NCBI GenBank assembly: GCA_013399305.1
Contig: VXAI01000180.1
Span: 926,020 to 990,019 of the forward strand
Direction of reading: 5' to 3'
Length of the DNA: 64,000 bases
DNA from: Rostratula benghalensis
Taxonomy: Eukaryota; Chordata; Aves; Charadriiformes; Rostratulidae
The position numbers and the translations under genes were made by a program. Position 1 is the stretch's first letter. Each line of letters starts with the position of its first letter. Below are positions 12,647-24,565 of the stretch, in pieces. Under the pieces are notes generated by a model. It was given only the letters and a program-made list of their open reading frames with translations. It searched no databases and had not been told where the DNA came from.

Positions 12647-14987
12647 TGCAAGGCATAAAGAGGTAAATGCAGCGAGCCCCCAGGAAAGCCCCTGAGGCCA
12701 TCAATCACCTTGTATTTGGAATTAGGCTGATCTGGTCCTCAAGAGATGATGCTTAAGATCATGCACTGACCGATGAGTAAAAAAGAAACATTGAAGAGAG
12801 CTGCCCACTCATTCATTGAGTCCACCCTCATCAGTCAGTGAAGTAGTGTGTCTCAAATAAAAATATTGACAAACACATCCCTGGGTTGCAATCAAAAAGC
12901 AACCGAGCAGAACCTTTATTCTGCTCAGCATTAACGATTTGATTAACTCACCTTAGTAAGGGTCTTTGGAGAAGAAGGTGAGAGGAATGCTTATTCTTTT
13001 AAAGTAAAAAAAAAAAATCCATCAAAACTGTTAGTTTACTCCCCCTTTGAATGAAAACCAGAGGGAAAAAAAAGTAGTTAGGATACTCCCAAATTTAGCT
13101 TAATTGCTAAACCTTTAATTGTCCTAATTCTGATCCACTACAAACCCAAGTGATTCCAGGTGGGCAAAGCCATTTCAGCGAGTACTTTGTACCTTAAAGC
13201 GGTGCTTTAGGGTGGGCACAGGGGAATATCTGCCAGGGGTCGGCTGCAGACCAGGGGGCAGGAAGCAAACAAGTCCTTGAGGAGGATGTTTTAGTATCCC
13301 AGAATTCACTACCTCTACAGGAATACTGCCCCTTCCAGACACTGCTGTGGCCATCTCAAACATGAAGTCTCTCCTTACTCTGCCCCTTCCCCGTGCTTCA
13401 GAGTCTTGGGAGTAACTTGGTGAAGCCCTTAAGTGTCACACCAGCACAGACCAGCATGAGAGGAGAATTGGAGCCAGTGTCAGCACTGACACCACATACA
13501 TGTTGGAGAAGCAAAGGATGATGTTATTCTTTTTTTTTTTTGGTCATTCTGCCCCATAAATACAATATAAAAACTGTGTAGGAAGCCCTGTTTTCTGGCT
13601 GGTCAGCTGGTGACTGCCCAGAAGGGTGATTCAGCGTTTCAGTGTGAGCCACGCAAGCACAAAGCTGCAGAAGTCAATACTGGTTTGAGCAGGTGTTATC
13701 AAAAAGAAACTATAAGTGAAAAAACCCTCACAGCAACATAATCCCAAGTGCAACCACTCAGGGGGAAAAAAAATAAAAATCAATCAACCAGGGACGCGTT
13801 CTTCTAGTAAACTCGGTGGTTACTAGAAAAAAAATACCCCAGGAAGGAGGTGAGACAGCTGCGCAGCGAAGCGTTGTACATCAGACAAGCCCAGAGGGGC
13901 TGGGCAGGCAACAAGTGGGGAGCAGACGTTGACCCCACGGCTTGGAATTCCCCACGGTGCACCCCATTCTCCACCCCATTCCCTCTCTCCAGCAGCCTCA
14001 GCAGGAAGGTGGGGAGGATCTCGGTTCCCTCTCCCAGCAGGTGAGATGTCTGAGCTGGCTCACGGCAACGGCCCCCCATCTCCTTCAGCCTGGCTCTGCC
14101 TGGAGTCCAAGTGGCCACTTCAGGGACCTCTTCCCCCGAGAGCAGTGCTCTCAAGGTTCTGGCACTTCCCCAAAGAGCTTCTTTCAGACCTAGCATTTCA
14201 CTGCCCGGAGTCAGCAGCGCGTAATGGTGTTGTCTGCTGGAACAACCAAAGAGCTACACCAGTACTGCCAGAGGCAGGATCTTTCTGACTAACGTTCCCA
14301 ATCACGTCTGACTGATGAGGGCTGGTTAAAATGTCAAGAGTTGGGGCGGGTGTTTTTTTTACTACGTTGTTTCTTACTCACTCTCACAGTGGCTGATAAT
14401 GAACTGACACGTTGTTTACTCATTCCGTTAGGGATAAAAGCAATGCTACAGCTTAACTGCTGCTGCACAGTTCAGGACGTCTTAGGGGTGTATGAATAAG
14501 AGTGACTGTTCCTGCCTGGAAGCAAACAGATTGGCTCTGTCATTTAAGAGCAGATCCACGCTGAAGATAATGCAGAGCTACTGTTGCCCAAGTGGGAGAA
14601 GTCTACTTCTGTAAGATAAAATTTCTCCTGAAGCCCCCCTACCTGCGGCACTGAACTTTTCCACTGCCAGTGAAGGAGAGCAAGGTCAGACCCGTGGCAT
14701 CCTCACTGCCCCACTCAGGGACGTGCCCTTCTTGCCCCTCCGAGCACTGACACAGGGAGGTGAGGGCAGCAGTCCCTGGGTGTGTGGGTGGGCAATGGGA
14801 AGGGAGCTGACTTAGTCCTCTCACACAGCCCTGGGGCTGCCTCTCACCCACAAACCCTGCCCCTCCACTGGTTGCCTGGGTCCCCAGGGCAGCTCCTTCA
14901 GTGGCTCCCTCAGCCATGCATGGCTCTCATGCCACACCATTACAAAATAGTAAAGGGATTTTGCTTGATGTTCACGTGGCAGAAACA

Positions 14988-15364
14988 TCAGAGAATCTTC
15001 ATGGTTGGAAAGGGCCTCTGAGATCACTGAGGCCAACCATGCACACACAGAAACACCCTACAATCTCAGCCACCAGAGCATGATCTCAAGTGCCACATCT
15101 ACACCTTTCTGAAATACAACCAGGGATGGTGACTCCACCACCTCCCTGGGCAGGCTCTTTCAGGGCCTGACCACTCTCCCAGCAAAGTCATTCTTCCTAA
15201 GATCTCATCTGAACCTCCCCTGCCACAACTTCAGACCATTTCCTCTGGTCCTGTCCTGATTCCCTTGGGAGAAGAGGCCAACACCCACCTCTCTACACCC
15301 TCCTGTCAGGGAGTTGGAGAGGACAAGGAGGTCTCCCCTCAGCCTCCTCTTCTCCAAACTGAAC
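14988..15364 (-). mobile_element. CR1 LINE, 5'-truncated
   Basis: On the minus strand it begins in the GAGAAGAGGAGGCTGAGGGG block. Its 3'UTR contains AAAGGTGTAGATGTGGCACT and TGTAGGGTGTTTCTG, and it ends at GAAGATTCTCTGA. It is the same type as 34992-35284 and the outer copy at 47253-48018. Confidence 0.9.
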
Positions 15365-15540
15365 GTACTGATAAGACAGTCATACAATACAGCATATTCC
15401 AATACATATCTCAAGGCAGTAATAGCCCAGAGAGGAGCCTGGGGATAAATGCCTGAAATGAAGAGGTTGTAAAGAAAACGTATAATGCATGCATAAATGT
15501 ATATCAAGAAAGTAGGCGAGGTGAAGAATGCTGTTGATGT

Positions 15541-15624
15541 TTGAAGGACCTACTACGGCAGGGAGTTGGACTAGATGTTCTCCAGAGGTCCCTTCCAACC
15601 CCATATTATCCTGTTGTTCTGCGA
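15541..15624 (+). mobile_element. CR1 LINE 3'-end fragment next to a STAC exon
   Basis: Only the last 84 bases of a CR1 3'UTR remain, with GGGAGTTGGACTAGATG and CCCTTCCAACCCCA, followed by a degraded terminal octamer. It ends about 82 bp before the STAC C1 exon. Confidence 0.82.
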
Positions 15625-15706
15625 GTTCCTCTACTGCAACCGACCTCCCCAGGCGGTTCTTCCAGGTCATTTGTTAAATGTAATGGAAACTATGGATTTT
15701 TCACAG

Positions 15707-15807
15707 GGACAACCGCTAAGCACGGCCTGCGCTGCAAGGCCTGCAAGATGAGCATCCACCACAAGTGTGCGGACAGTATCGGACAACAGCGTTGCATGGG
15801 CAAGCTG
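15707..15807 (+). CDS. STAC: STAC coding exon: C-terminal half of the C1 zinc-finger domain
   Basis: This 101-bp exon has acceptor TTTTTCACAG|GG and donor CTG|GTGAGT. It starts in phase 1 (a Gly codon split with the upstream exon) and ends in phase 0. It encodes residues 1-34, including KHGLRCKACKMSIHHKC. The visible zinc ligands of the C1 fold are Cys10, Cys13, His18, Cys21 and Cys30. The remaining ligands (the first His and Cys pair) must come from the preceding exon, which is not in the window. This is probably exon 3 of an 11-exon gene. The polypyrimidine tract at its acceptor is very short, and a decayed CR1 3' end finishes about 80 bp upstream. The frame also stays open upstream of the acceptor. 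Confidence 0.93.
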
Positions 15808-18800
15808 GTGAGTGAGCAGCTGAGGGCAGCAAGCGCAGTGGGAGGCACCAGCCCGGGCTGGAGCCACTTTGTCTGCACGGCCCCCTGGCTGGTGTTGAGC
15901 TGGTGCATTAACAGCACCGACACGTGGTCGCTTCACCGAGGTGGGAAAAGTCAAGTCAGGCGGTGCCCTGTTGTTAACTTGGGCGGGTGTCACTGCTCAG
16001 AAACCCAAACAGGAAGGAAAGGCAAAGCTGGTCTGGTTTTGTGGATGTGAAAATAGAGTTACAGAATTCCAATTTACCTCAACGGCCAAATTAATTCCCT
16101 TGGTTTAAAGTGTGCTTGCTGTAGTGTAGATCTCTCAAGGAATGATAAATTACATTGTAGTCAATTATATGTATCTATAAATTAGTGAAAATATTTCAAT
16201 GGAGTTTAACGAAACAAAAATCTTTGAAATTACGTTGTATTCTTTTTTTTCCCCCACTGTTAGGGCTTGAAGAAAAAACATAATTATTCTTAAAAAAACA
16301 GACAGGGGGTATTTCAGTGAGACACGACAGTTTGAAGCAATCTCTTGGTAGTAGAGGAGGGGGGGACTTGCCCCCTGTACGGTGTTGACTTGACTTGTAC
16401 GGTGATCCACCTTGACTCCTTCACGATGGTGTCTTCCCTCAGATCCCCCTTTCTTGGGCTATTTTTATACTGGTTTTTTACCTTCAAGGTGGAGTTTGAG
16501 TGACTTCAGTCATAAATACCTTTGCTATGGTTGGTGTAAAATTTTCTCACCTCACATTTGAAGGTAGAGTTTATGAGAAGTTCCTGGCGCAGACTCCAGG
16601 AGGGGTGGCCGCACCTCGGAGGCGGGTAGCCTTCAGGGTGGAGGTGTGTTTTGGTATGATAATGACATTATAATGAGCAAAGTTCACACAGGGGACAGCA
16701 TTTCATCAGAATTTGACAGACTGTTGGCTCAGGGTAGCAAGTAGGCAGCTTCTCAGTTCCATGGGACCATCTGGTTCCCGGGCTGTAGGATCCCCACCCT
16801 CCTCCATCCTCTGCGAGCAGTTTTGGACAGGGAATCGCAGATGGAGTGGATTCCTCTCAGACCAGCTGTGGCCATATTCTACCCTAGGAACCATTTGATT
16901 TTATACCTTTCTTTTATGTGTAAACAATGCTGTATTTTCAATATAATTTAATTTTCATAATTATTCCACATATGGACACAGCACCTTGGTGCCCAGGTCA
17001 CCTCTGAGCAGCAAACTCTCACTATTGACAAAGGCAGGACCCTGTGTTTGTGAGGGCTCTAACCCATCTTGATGACTTCTACAGGAATATGGTTCTTTTG
17101 GTCACCTTTGGAAAAGGAATCTGGAAAAATTTGGAATCTGAAAACTGAACACATACATTCATGTTGCAGGTGTTCTCAGAGTTGTTGCAACCTGAAGACA
17201 CCTGAGACAAAGATGAGCTAAAACCAGTTCCACTATTGCTAAATGATGAAAAAAATGCAAGCATTGCAAGCTAGAAGACCCGCCTTTTACCGGAAAGATC
17301 TTTTTTCTCCAAGAGTATTCAGTGAAAGCCATTATTATTTACACACCAGAAGCAAATCTTTATGCATTTAAACCATAAAAGTCGCCCCAGTGTGAGGCAT
17401 CCTGGTATAGGAAGCTGATCTGTGACGAGATGAATGACCTCATGACAAGCCAAATATTGAATCACGTGAATTGTTTCACACCTTTCTCGATTCCAGCTTC
17501 AGCCCTTGTGGTCACTGGTTTAGCAAAGCAGAAAATTAGGTGCCAGCTCTACAGCAGGAGGTTGTCCACAAAAGTCATGGGGGTTTTACAAGCTCATGTT
17601 GTGTCGGAATCTAGTTTGGGGGCAAACCACAGCTGGAGCATCTGGAGTTTATTCCCGTAAGAAACCACATTTATCAATCCTTTCATTCCTTCTCACTTTA
17701 TAATGCAGCCATTACAAAAAAAAAAAAGCCCTAGTCCTAGTTTTCGACTGGTTTTGCTGAATTTGCCCCATCCCTGGAGGGGTCCAAGGCCAGACTGGCT
17801 GGGGCTTGGAGGGACCTGGTGTGGTGGGAGGTGTCCCTGCCCAGGGCAGGGGGGTTGGAACTGGATGGTCTTGAAGGTCCCTTCCAGCTCTACCCATTCT
17901 GTGATTCTGTGAACACAGAAATACACATCGCTATGAGGCTTTTCCACTTCACTGTGAGAAGAAGTTCTCACAGCCTGCAAAGATGAGAAATGAGAAAGAC
18001 CATCTGTGGACCCCTAACAACTTGAAGGGCATTTCTAAATACTTAGATGTTAGGAGATTGATTTTGGGCACTCAGCCTTTGCCTGAGATATTTGCTAGCT
18101 GGGACAGGAAAGAGAGAGGCAACAGGAAACGTTTAACCTTCCAAGACTGGTTTTTAGAGCGGTATTGGGCACCAGTACTGCTATGTTGTGGAATTCTTTA
18201 ATGGTATGGGCTTGAGCGCTTAGAGAGTGCATTTCTCTACAAATGAACATTGAGGGGACATTTGGTCATGACTTGAGGAGTCTTTTAAGCTTACAAGACA
18301 AAAAAAAAGCAGCAGAAGCTGAAGTTGGTCAGCAAAAAAAAAATATCTTGGAAAAACCTCTAGAAAGGCTCTAAATTCCTTAGGTTTCATGAGTGCCCAC
18401 GTAGGACCATGAGGATTTGGAGGGAGGGCAGGAAAGGATAGTTGTTACCTAAGAAGACAAGGAGGGGGAAGCTTCCCAGAACCTCTAATGATTCAGCACT
18501 TCTGCCACAATTAATTGGTGCTGCTTTTCTGTAAGACAAATGGAAAAGGGGAACTGAAAACGAGCCCCTCCTTCCACATAAATACGGGAATTTTTTCTTT
18601 TTTCCAGGAGAAAAATCAAAGAATTCCCTGATCTCTAAACCCCACAGTGACTGAACAACAGGAGGCAAATTTCCAGCCTTGCCACACTATTACGCCATTA
18701 GCCGAAGAGCTGAGGTTATTTCTACGTCAATCATGGCAGCAGTGCACTTCACTTTTTTTTTTTTTTTCTTTTCCCTTTTCTTTTCTTTTGTGCTTTCTCT

Positions 18801-18809
18801 CCCTTGCAG
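15808..18809 (+). other. STAC: STAC intron (3,002 bp)
   Basis: The donor is GTGAGT and the acceptor a CTCCCTTGCAG at the end of an approximately 55-base T/C-rich tract (from about 18752). One CR1 fragment lies at 17764-17912. Otherwise I see unique sequence with short poly-A and poly-T runs only. Confidence 0.9.
17764..17912 (+). mobile_element. CR1 LINE 3'-end fragment
   Basis: This starts at GCCCCATCCCTGGAGGGG, contains GGACCTGGTGTGGTGGGAGG and ends CATTCTGTGATTCTGTGA. It is the same subfamily as 23365-23488, 27364-28151 and 49050-49623. Confidence 0.92.
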
Positions 18810-18891
18810 CCAAAGGGCTTTCGGCGGTACTACAGCTCACCACTACTCATTCACGAACAGTTTGGCTGCATCAAAGAAGTGATGCCTATTG
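18810..18891 (+). CDS. STAC: STAC coding exon: conserved segment directly after C1
   Basis: This 82-bp exon has acceptor CCCTTGCAG|CC after an unusually long pyrimidine tract, and donor ATTG|GTAGGT. It starts in phase 0 and ends in phase 1, leaving an Ala codon split with the next exon. It encodes residues 35-61, beginning PKGFRRYYSSPLLIHEQFG and ending KEVMPI. This block is close to invariant among STAC family members and lies between the C1 domain and the variable linker. The intron before it is 3,002 bp and the one after it 992 bp. Identification is secure from the protein match. Confidence 0.95.
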
Positions 18892-19883
18892 GTAGGTTTT
18901 GGTGTCTTTTCCGTTCAGTCTCCCTTTGGCAGTGCTCTGCAGCAGCAGCGGCAGACTTCCCGTGGTGGTGTTTGCCCTCAGCAGCCTTCCAGCTCCTTTC
19001 GGTGACTGGATGTCCTTCTACCATCTCAGGAAAGGATCACCTCAAAGATACAAAGCTGGAAGAGGAGAGGGTGTGTTTATTGTGCCTTTCGCTCAAAACC
19101 CTGTAACGTGTAACCTCTTAGCAGCCACCCCGTTTGTAGTAACAACTGCCCGAGACCAAGGTAGGAACTTAAGCACCGGAACGTGGAGGTGAAAGTCTGA
19201 GCTGGGAAGAACCAGAGAAAAGACAGAGGTCAAACAGCAGGAGGCTTCCAAACCACTGCTCTGGCTTTCGGGGGACGTCGCTAGGCTCCTGCCCTTTTCA
19301 CCCACGCTCCTTACTGTCCCCATAGACCACGTCTACGCGTTGTCTCAGTCTTTACAAGACCAGAGTTTGCTGGCTGTCATATCAAACTCCTGAAAAGAAC
19401 TATTTTGAAATGGAGAAGTTGAGTTGTTTCTGGAAAATACTTCTCCCCGAGCAGTACTCCGATAAGGAGTAAATGAAAGCCAAAACTAGGCAGCCAGCTT
19501 AAAATGTCTGAGGACATGCACTTTGTTGTTCTCGGCAGATTAAAAAAAAAACAACCCAATAACGGGTTGTGTCTAAGTTTCTCTTTGGAAAAACATCCCT
19601 CTTTTTTGTCAGAATAGAAACATTTTGAACAAACTCTGGCTAAAAAAAATGAGAATTCCAAATCAGAATTGAAAACGAGAGGATTATGATCTTCAGAAAA
19701 ATTGCCAGAAAAAGCCAATCCCACTGAGTTCATCAAAGACTTTTTCTCAGGGTGTCTCTCAGCTTGTGTCCAAGCGCACACCCCCACCATGTTGGTAGAT
19801 GCAGGTGTTTCTCCAAATGGAGCAGGAACATGACCAGGAACACCCTCCAGGGACTGATGCGTGTTTTGCTCCCTCTTTTGCAG
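18892..19883 (+). other. STAC: STAC intron (992 bp)
   Basis: The donor is GTAGGT and the acceptor TTTTGCAG. I recognise no repeat in it. A short poly-A run lies near 19541. Confidence 0.9.
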
Positions 19884-19999
19884 CCTGTGGAAATAAGGTG
19901 GACCCTGTGTACGAAACGCTCCGCTTTGGGACTTCCTTAGCCCAGAAAACCAAAAAGGGCAGTTCTGGAAGTGGGTCGGACTCTCCCAACAGGAACTCT
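19884..19999 (+). CDS. STAC: STAC coding exon: end of conserved post-C1 segment and start of Ser/Gly linker
   Basis: This 116-bp exon has acceptor CTCTTTTGCAG|CC and donor TCT|GTAAGT (consensus). It starts by completing a split Ala codon and ends in phase 0. It encodes residues 62-100. The first half (ACGNKVDPVYETLRFGTSL) continues the family-conserved block. The second half (KTKKGSSGSGSDSP) is Ser/Gly-rich and begins the disordered linker. That Ser/Gly tract is characteristic of STAC (STAC1) and is the main reason for choosing this paralogue over STAC2 and STAC3. Linker sequences in this region of STAC proteins have been linked to suppression of calcium-dependent inactivation of CaV1.2; the exact equivalent residues here are inferred. 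Confidence 0.95.
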
Positions 20000-20247
20000 G
20001 TAAGTATGCCAGGGTTTTCTTCCATTCTGTTTCTGGAGGAGCAACAGATACTCATTCTCAGGAGTTTGCATCAGATTTCACAAAATTAAAAAAAAAAATA
20101 AAAATCTCACTCTCAGCTTCCAAAATGAGACCAGAAAACATATTATTTTTGCAAACTCAGGTTGTAAGTATCTTTTAGATGACTCTTGAGAGGAAATACA
20201 CTTTAAAATTAATAATCCTTTACTGAATTGGAAAAGTAAATGACACT

Positions 20248-20284
20248 ACAGAATCACAGAATATCAGGGACTGGAAGGGACCTT
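20248..20284 (-). mobile_element. very short CR1 3'-end fragment
   Basis: A 37-base match to the reverse-complemented CR1 terminus: ACAGAATCACAGAATATCAG, then GGAAGGGACCTT. It is probably an extremely 5'-truncated insertion. Confidence 0.65.
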
Positions 20285-21897
20285 CTTCTGATTTTGTGTA
20301 CATACGTACCAGGGGTATTTACAATGAGAGGTTGAACTGTCACACCACAGCAGACGCATCCTGCCTGCTGCTGATGGCGGGCACTTGCCCTTCATACAAG
20401 TGGTAACGACCTCCCCAGAGCCCAGATCTGAAAGCAGAAGCCCAGACAAGATTGAGCCACTGCTACTGCAACAAGGTGAAGGACTGGCACCCCCCCCCCC
20501 GCCCCGTGTAGACTCAAGCAGGGAGGTACCACAGGTTTGTGTTCCTCTCTCCAAAACTCAAATAGAGGTAGGTGTGCTCAGCTGGTTGTACTGGGACAGG
20601 GGGATTTACACCTTCACGTTAATCTTTGTCACCCCTCTCTCCAATCATAAAAGTCACTTTCTGCAGGACCATGGCAGAAGAACTGGAGAAGGACAAGGGA
20701 AATGATACTTCCTTTAGCACTGCCTTTGCTAAATCCATACCTACTAGAACAAGAAATTGCCCATTTCTTCCTTACAGGAATTGTTATTTCAACAGTATTG
20801 GGACACATTAGGTTGGGAGCTCGTTCATGGCATGGAACGAACATTTCACTCCCTCCCTTCTCTCATAAACAGGCACTTAAGCCTACGCTTGAGACTGTCT
20901 TTTCTCCTAAGGACATCCTCTCCACTTCTCCTTTCCCTGCAAAACAAATCCCACTAAACCTGATTACACTGGAGGCTAAAGCTGATTGTCATGTCTAAAA
21001 ATCAGAGCCATGTTATCTGACAATCTCTCATAAAAATCAGGAGGGACAGAGACATAATGAGACTTGATCTCCAGGCCTCAGAACAGATACTCAGATGTTG
21101 AATTTGAAGTTGTGCCAGTGTCTGTCTATGTTTGGTACAATGTTGCCCTGACCTCCAGTGCAAACTGTAACCTCAGGTGGTATACCTGGCCTCTACACAG
21201 ATGTCCATTTGTCTCAGGTGGGAAAGAAGACAGACAAATTTAAACAAGAACTAAGTGAAACCTTGAAAGGGAGTTACTAAATGACACGTCCTCTACTCAC
21301 CCTTGTTTGTGCCTTCAAAGGAATTTCCTAATTTCCATTCTTTTCAAACACAAAGTGGCTCTACCACCTGTGGCATTGTGATTACAGTTCTTTCTTTCCA
21401 TTATTTCATTTACTTTGAAACAGAAGTTCTACAAATGTAATTATTGCTTTCTAAATCAACAAAGCATTCTGTTGAATTATGAATGACAACTCCAGTGTAG
21501 AGGTCAGGAATGCTGTGTCAGCTTGCCCCAGGGAGCTGCTCCTAAGTAAGTAGGTAGGGTGTGGGTGTAGAATGAGGAACGCAAGGTCATTATGGGAATT
21601 TCTCCAGGGTATTGTGGTGGAGAAAGAATATAACACATGTCAGCCTGCAGAAAACAGAAGATGTTAGAAAGCTGAATAAACAGGCACGTGAAACCGTGAG
21701 TTCTGCCAGGGTAAGCCTGTGGATTGAGACAAGGTTGAAAACCAGTGGCAGACACAACACTGATCCAAACGTGGGGCCATGGATCTTTACAATGGTGATG
21801 TGGGAGCCAGGAGCGGGCACTGACCGGTGACCAGTGCAGGGACACCACACAGAGCCCTTAGAGCCCAGGTAAAAATGCACCAGAGCATGTTTTAGGT

Positions 21898-21993
21898 ATG
21901 TGGGTTAGTGATGGTTTTTATCAGGGTTAGGTTGATGGTTGGACCAGATGATCTTAAAGGTTCCTTCCAACCCAGACAATTCTGAATCTATGT
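21898..21993 (+). mobile_element. CR1 LINE 3'-end fragment
   Basis: It contains GGGTTAGTGATGG, GATGGTTGGACCAGATGATC and CCTTCCAACCCAGACAATTC, followed by an altered terminal octamer (TGAATCTATG). It resembles, but is not identical to, the 30703-31207 subfamily. Confidence 0.85.
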
Positions 21994-23364
21994 GAGCCAG
22001 CAGTACAGGTGCAGTCAATAACATGTAGGGCCTAAGACCTTTGCCCAGTGGGACAGCAACACTTCTGTGCTGCTGTGCTCCTCTCAAAGCAGAAGCAGCA
22101 GTGCAGCTGCAAGGCTCACATCAGCCCATGGGTTTGGTGACTGGGCTGTGCCCTGGCCATGGGAGCTGTGGAGTGCTTCAGGCTTCTGCCATGTCACCAA
22201 ACCAGGGACACCAGGGACTTCACCTGGCATGTGGCATCCAAGCTGTCAAAGGGCTAGGTCTGGGTCAGAGCTGAAGGTATTTAAAAGTGAAGGGGACTCT
22301 CCTAGGAGCCGTGCCTTGCCTCTACAGCCGTGAAGCTTCCAGGACTGCAGTTCATGTCTCTGCCCAGAGTAGACACAACCGTTGTCTTCTGAACTAGCCA
22401 AGGAATTTTTAACATGGCTGAGCAGCGTGGATGCCTCCACTGTGGTTTTTTCAGCCCAGGTCCTGCATTTTCCAATAAAAGAAAGTGGCCATATGCTCCA
22501 GATTTACTACCTACTGCTTCCTTCAAGAACGCGCTGCGGCAGCCCGCATTTAGACTGAAAGTCACTTGAGGTGATCTAAGTGTGATCAGTTCTTGTTAAG
22601 TTTTTCATGGATCAGCTCCTCTCAAAAGCAGCCTTGTATCTCTCACTTCTATTACACCGTTTTTCATACAGCTTTTGACTAAAAATCATTAAAGGTAACT
22701 GGGGTTATTTCAGGCGGGTTTGGTGAGGTATATGCTGACGAGCTAAGTCACTGCACATCCCACATGCAGTAATACCCAACAAAATGTGAAGCTAATCAGC
22801 AATTATGAAGCTAGACTATAAAGACTGAGGAACGTGCCTTAGCAGTGAGCTGGAAAATAGCTGGGACATAATATTTCCACCAGGCAGGTCTTTCCCTTCC
22901 CCATCCAGCAGGTACAAGTCCCTAGATACGCTCTGCACTGACTCCGTTGAGCGTTGCTGTTGCAATCGCCTTTTCATTTCCAGGGGGTTCCATTGGTGCA
23001 AGATGCAAGAGAAGCGTGACCTGCTGCAAGAGGCTGACTTTAGAAACACAGCAGCTAAGTAGAAGGCTCTTAAAAGAGCAAGGGAAACAAGATAACCACA
23101 AGATACTTGTGGCATAAATCTACTTTTAACCTCCCGTTCATTAATATGCTTGGATGGAGAAGTAGCTAGGAAAGTACCAGCTGGGGAAATAAATTGTCAA
23201 AGTAGTTTCTAAAAAAAAAAGCCTTGTTGTCAACAGTAGTAAAAGGGGTGAAAAAAACCATGAAAAAATCTATAAAGCAATTCAGATTTTGTGCCCCCTG
23301 ACCAAAACAGGCAAGGGTCTGCAAAGCAGTGGACAGAGCTAGGTGTACAATGCACGTAAAGTGT

Positions 23365-23488
23365 CACAGAATCATGGAATGGTGAGAGTTGGGAGGGACC
23401 TTCAAGATCATCCAGTTCCAACCCCCCTGCCCTGGGCAGGGACACCTCCCACCACACCAGGTCCCTCAAAGCCCCATCCAACCTGGGA
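23365..23488 (-). mobile_element. CR1 LINE 3'-end fragment
   Basis: This is a reverse-complement CR1 3'UTR. It starts CACAGAATCATGGAATGGTG and carries CCCTGCCCTGGGCAGGGACA and CCACCACACCAGGTCCCTC. It is the same subfamily as 17764-17912. Confidence 0.9.
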
Positions 23489-24483
23489 ACAATGAAGTTA
23501 AATCCCATTAAGAAGAAATAAATAAAGTTTAGGAGCATCTAAGGGTTTACAGTTTTTTCAGGTTGGGAAGAGCAGCTGACTCAAGTTCAGTGTTTGGGAG
23601 TTTTATGGTTATGTTTTACCCAAAAGAAGTCACGTGTTGAAAGTTCAGAAACTGAAGGTCCGTAAGGTGAGGTCTGGGCAGAGTTGTTTGGAGCAGCTGC
23701 TGGTTGCTGCCGTGCCCTACCTGGAGAAGCCGAGTACCCAGCCGAGGAATCTGCTGCCTCACACAGAGTACACTTCTGAGGCTTCACATTATGTCATCCC
23801 ACGTTTTCCTCCACCCTAGAACAATGGGTCCCTAATCACCATTGTCATGAATACGGGACAAATAAGATCTCGTGGTAAGGCTAATAACATTTGGATTCCA
23901 TTTTTCCCTAAAATGCAGCCAGATGACTGTTTAAAAAGAAAGCGAGGGCAGATATTTAAAGACTGACTTCACCAACTCCATCACACTCCATCTCCTTCTT
24001 TCACAGCACGATAACAGAATTAAAACCACCCTTGCATTGCAGTTATTTTACTGAATAAGGTATTCGGGGTTAATACCTTAATAGTAAATAGTTTCAGCTG
24101 ATGTGCAGTCTCCTTGGTAGGCAGCTGTTTAATGTACCTGCAGGATCCACACATTCCCCCCAGCCTCTTCTATTTCACACCAAGAACCATATTGTTTAAC
24201 ATAATCCTTTGTTCTGTAGCTTTCATTTCACTTTATTTATACTGCAGAAATCTTTTCATGCTCTGGACTGTAAGCTTGGTCTGGAGTTCTTTCTGAGCTT
24301 TCACTGCTCCCTGTGAAGTAGGTGTTTGTTGTGCATCACCAGGTGCACAATGTTTTCTGCAATCCCATCAGGCTGACTTGCTCTGCTCTGATAGCACCCA
24401 AAGGCTCTTGTGTGATCTTATTTCAACTTAGCCTTCACTTTTTCTGCCTTGTTCCATCTCATGTGCTCTTTCTGTCCCTGCAG

Positions 24484-24565
24484 ACGGCTGACCTGGCAGA
24501 AGTTCCTGAGGAAGGTGATAACTCTGCCGGCACCCTCGACGCAAGCAGGAAACGCAGCAACAGCG
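24484..24565 (+). CDS. STAC: STAC coding exon: acidic linker, then basic SRKRSNS motif
   Basis: This 82-bp exon has acceptor TCTGTCCCTGCAG|AC and donor CAGCG|GTGAGT. It starts in phase 0 and ends in phase 1, with the Val codon split. It encodes residues 101-127: an acidic ADLAEVPEEGDN stretch, then a basic RKRSNS motif. Human STAC has a comparable acidic-to-basic linker with VPEE and RKRSNS at the same place, so orthology is clear even though this part of the protein diverges. RKRSNS is a plausible basophilic-kinase site, which is inference only. Confidence 0.92.

Larger units (their letters stand above)
1..15706 (+). other. STAC: upstream STAC intron (3' part); no coding exon seen
   Basis: The first 15.7 kb precede the C1 exon, whose phase requires an earlier exon. 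I looked for sequence encoding the missing N-terminus (the first half of C1, F-C-x-x-C type, and the preceding Ser-rich region) and found none, so this is inferred to be intron. Contents are a minus-strand solo LTR (3539-4109), CR1 fragments at 5029-5423, 7282-7850, 12231-12646, 14988-15364 and 15541-15624, and a run of N at 6487-6501. The stretches 1-3538, 4110-5028, 5424-7281, 7851-12230 and 12647-14987 hold only short A/T runs and no feature I recognise. Confidence 0.75.
20000..24483 (+). other. STAC: STAC intron (4,484 bp)
   Basis: The donor is GTAAGT and the acceptor CTGTCCCTGCAG. It contains CR1 fragments at 20248-20284 (minus), 21898-21993 (plus) and 23365-23488 (minus), and an 11-base C-run at 20490-20500. 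The rest is unassigned unique sequence. Confidence 0.9.

Noticed and set aside
1..15706. Search for the missing N-terminal STAC exons
   Set aside because: No frame resembles the first half of the C1 domain or the N-terminal Ser-rich region, so these are taken to lie upstream of the window.
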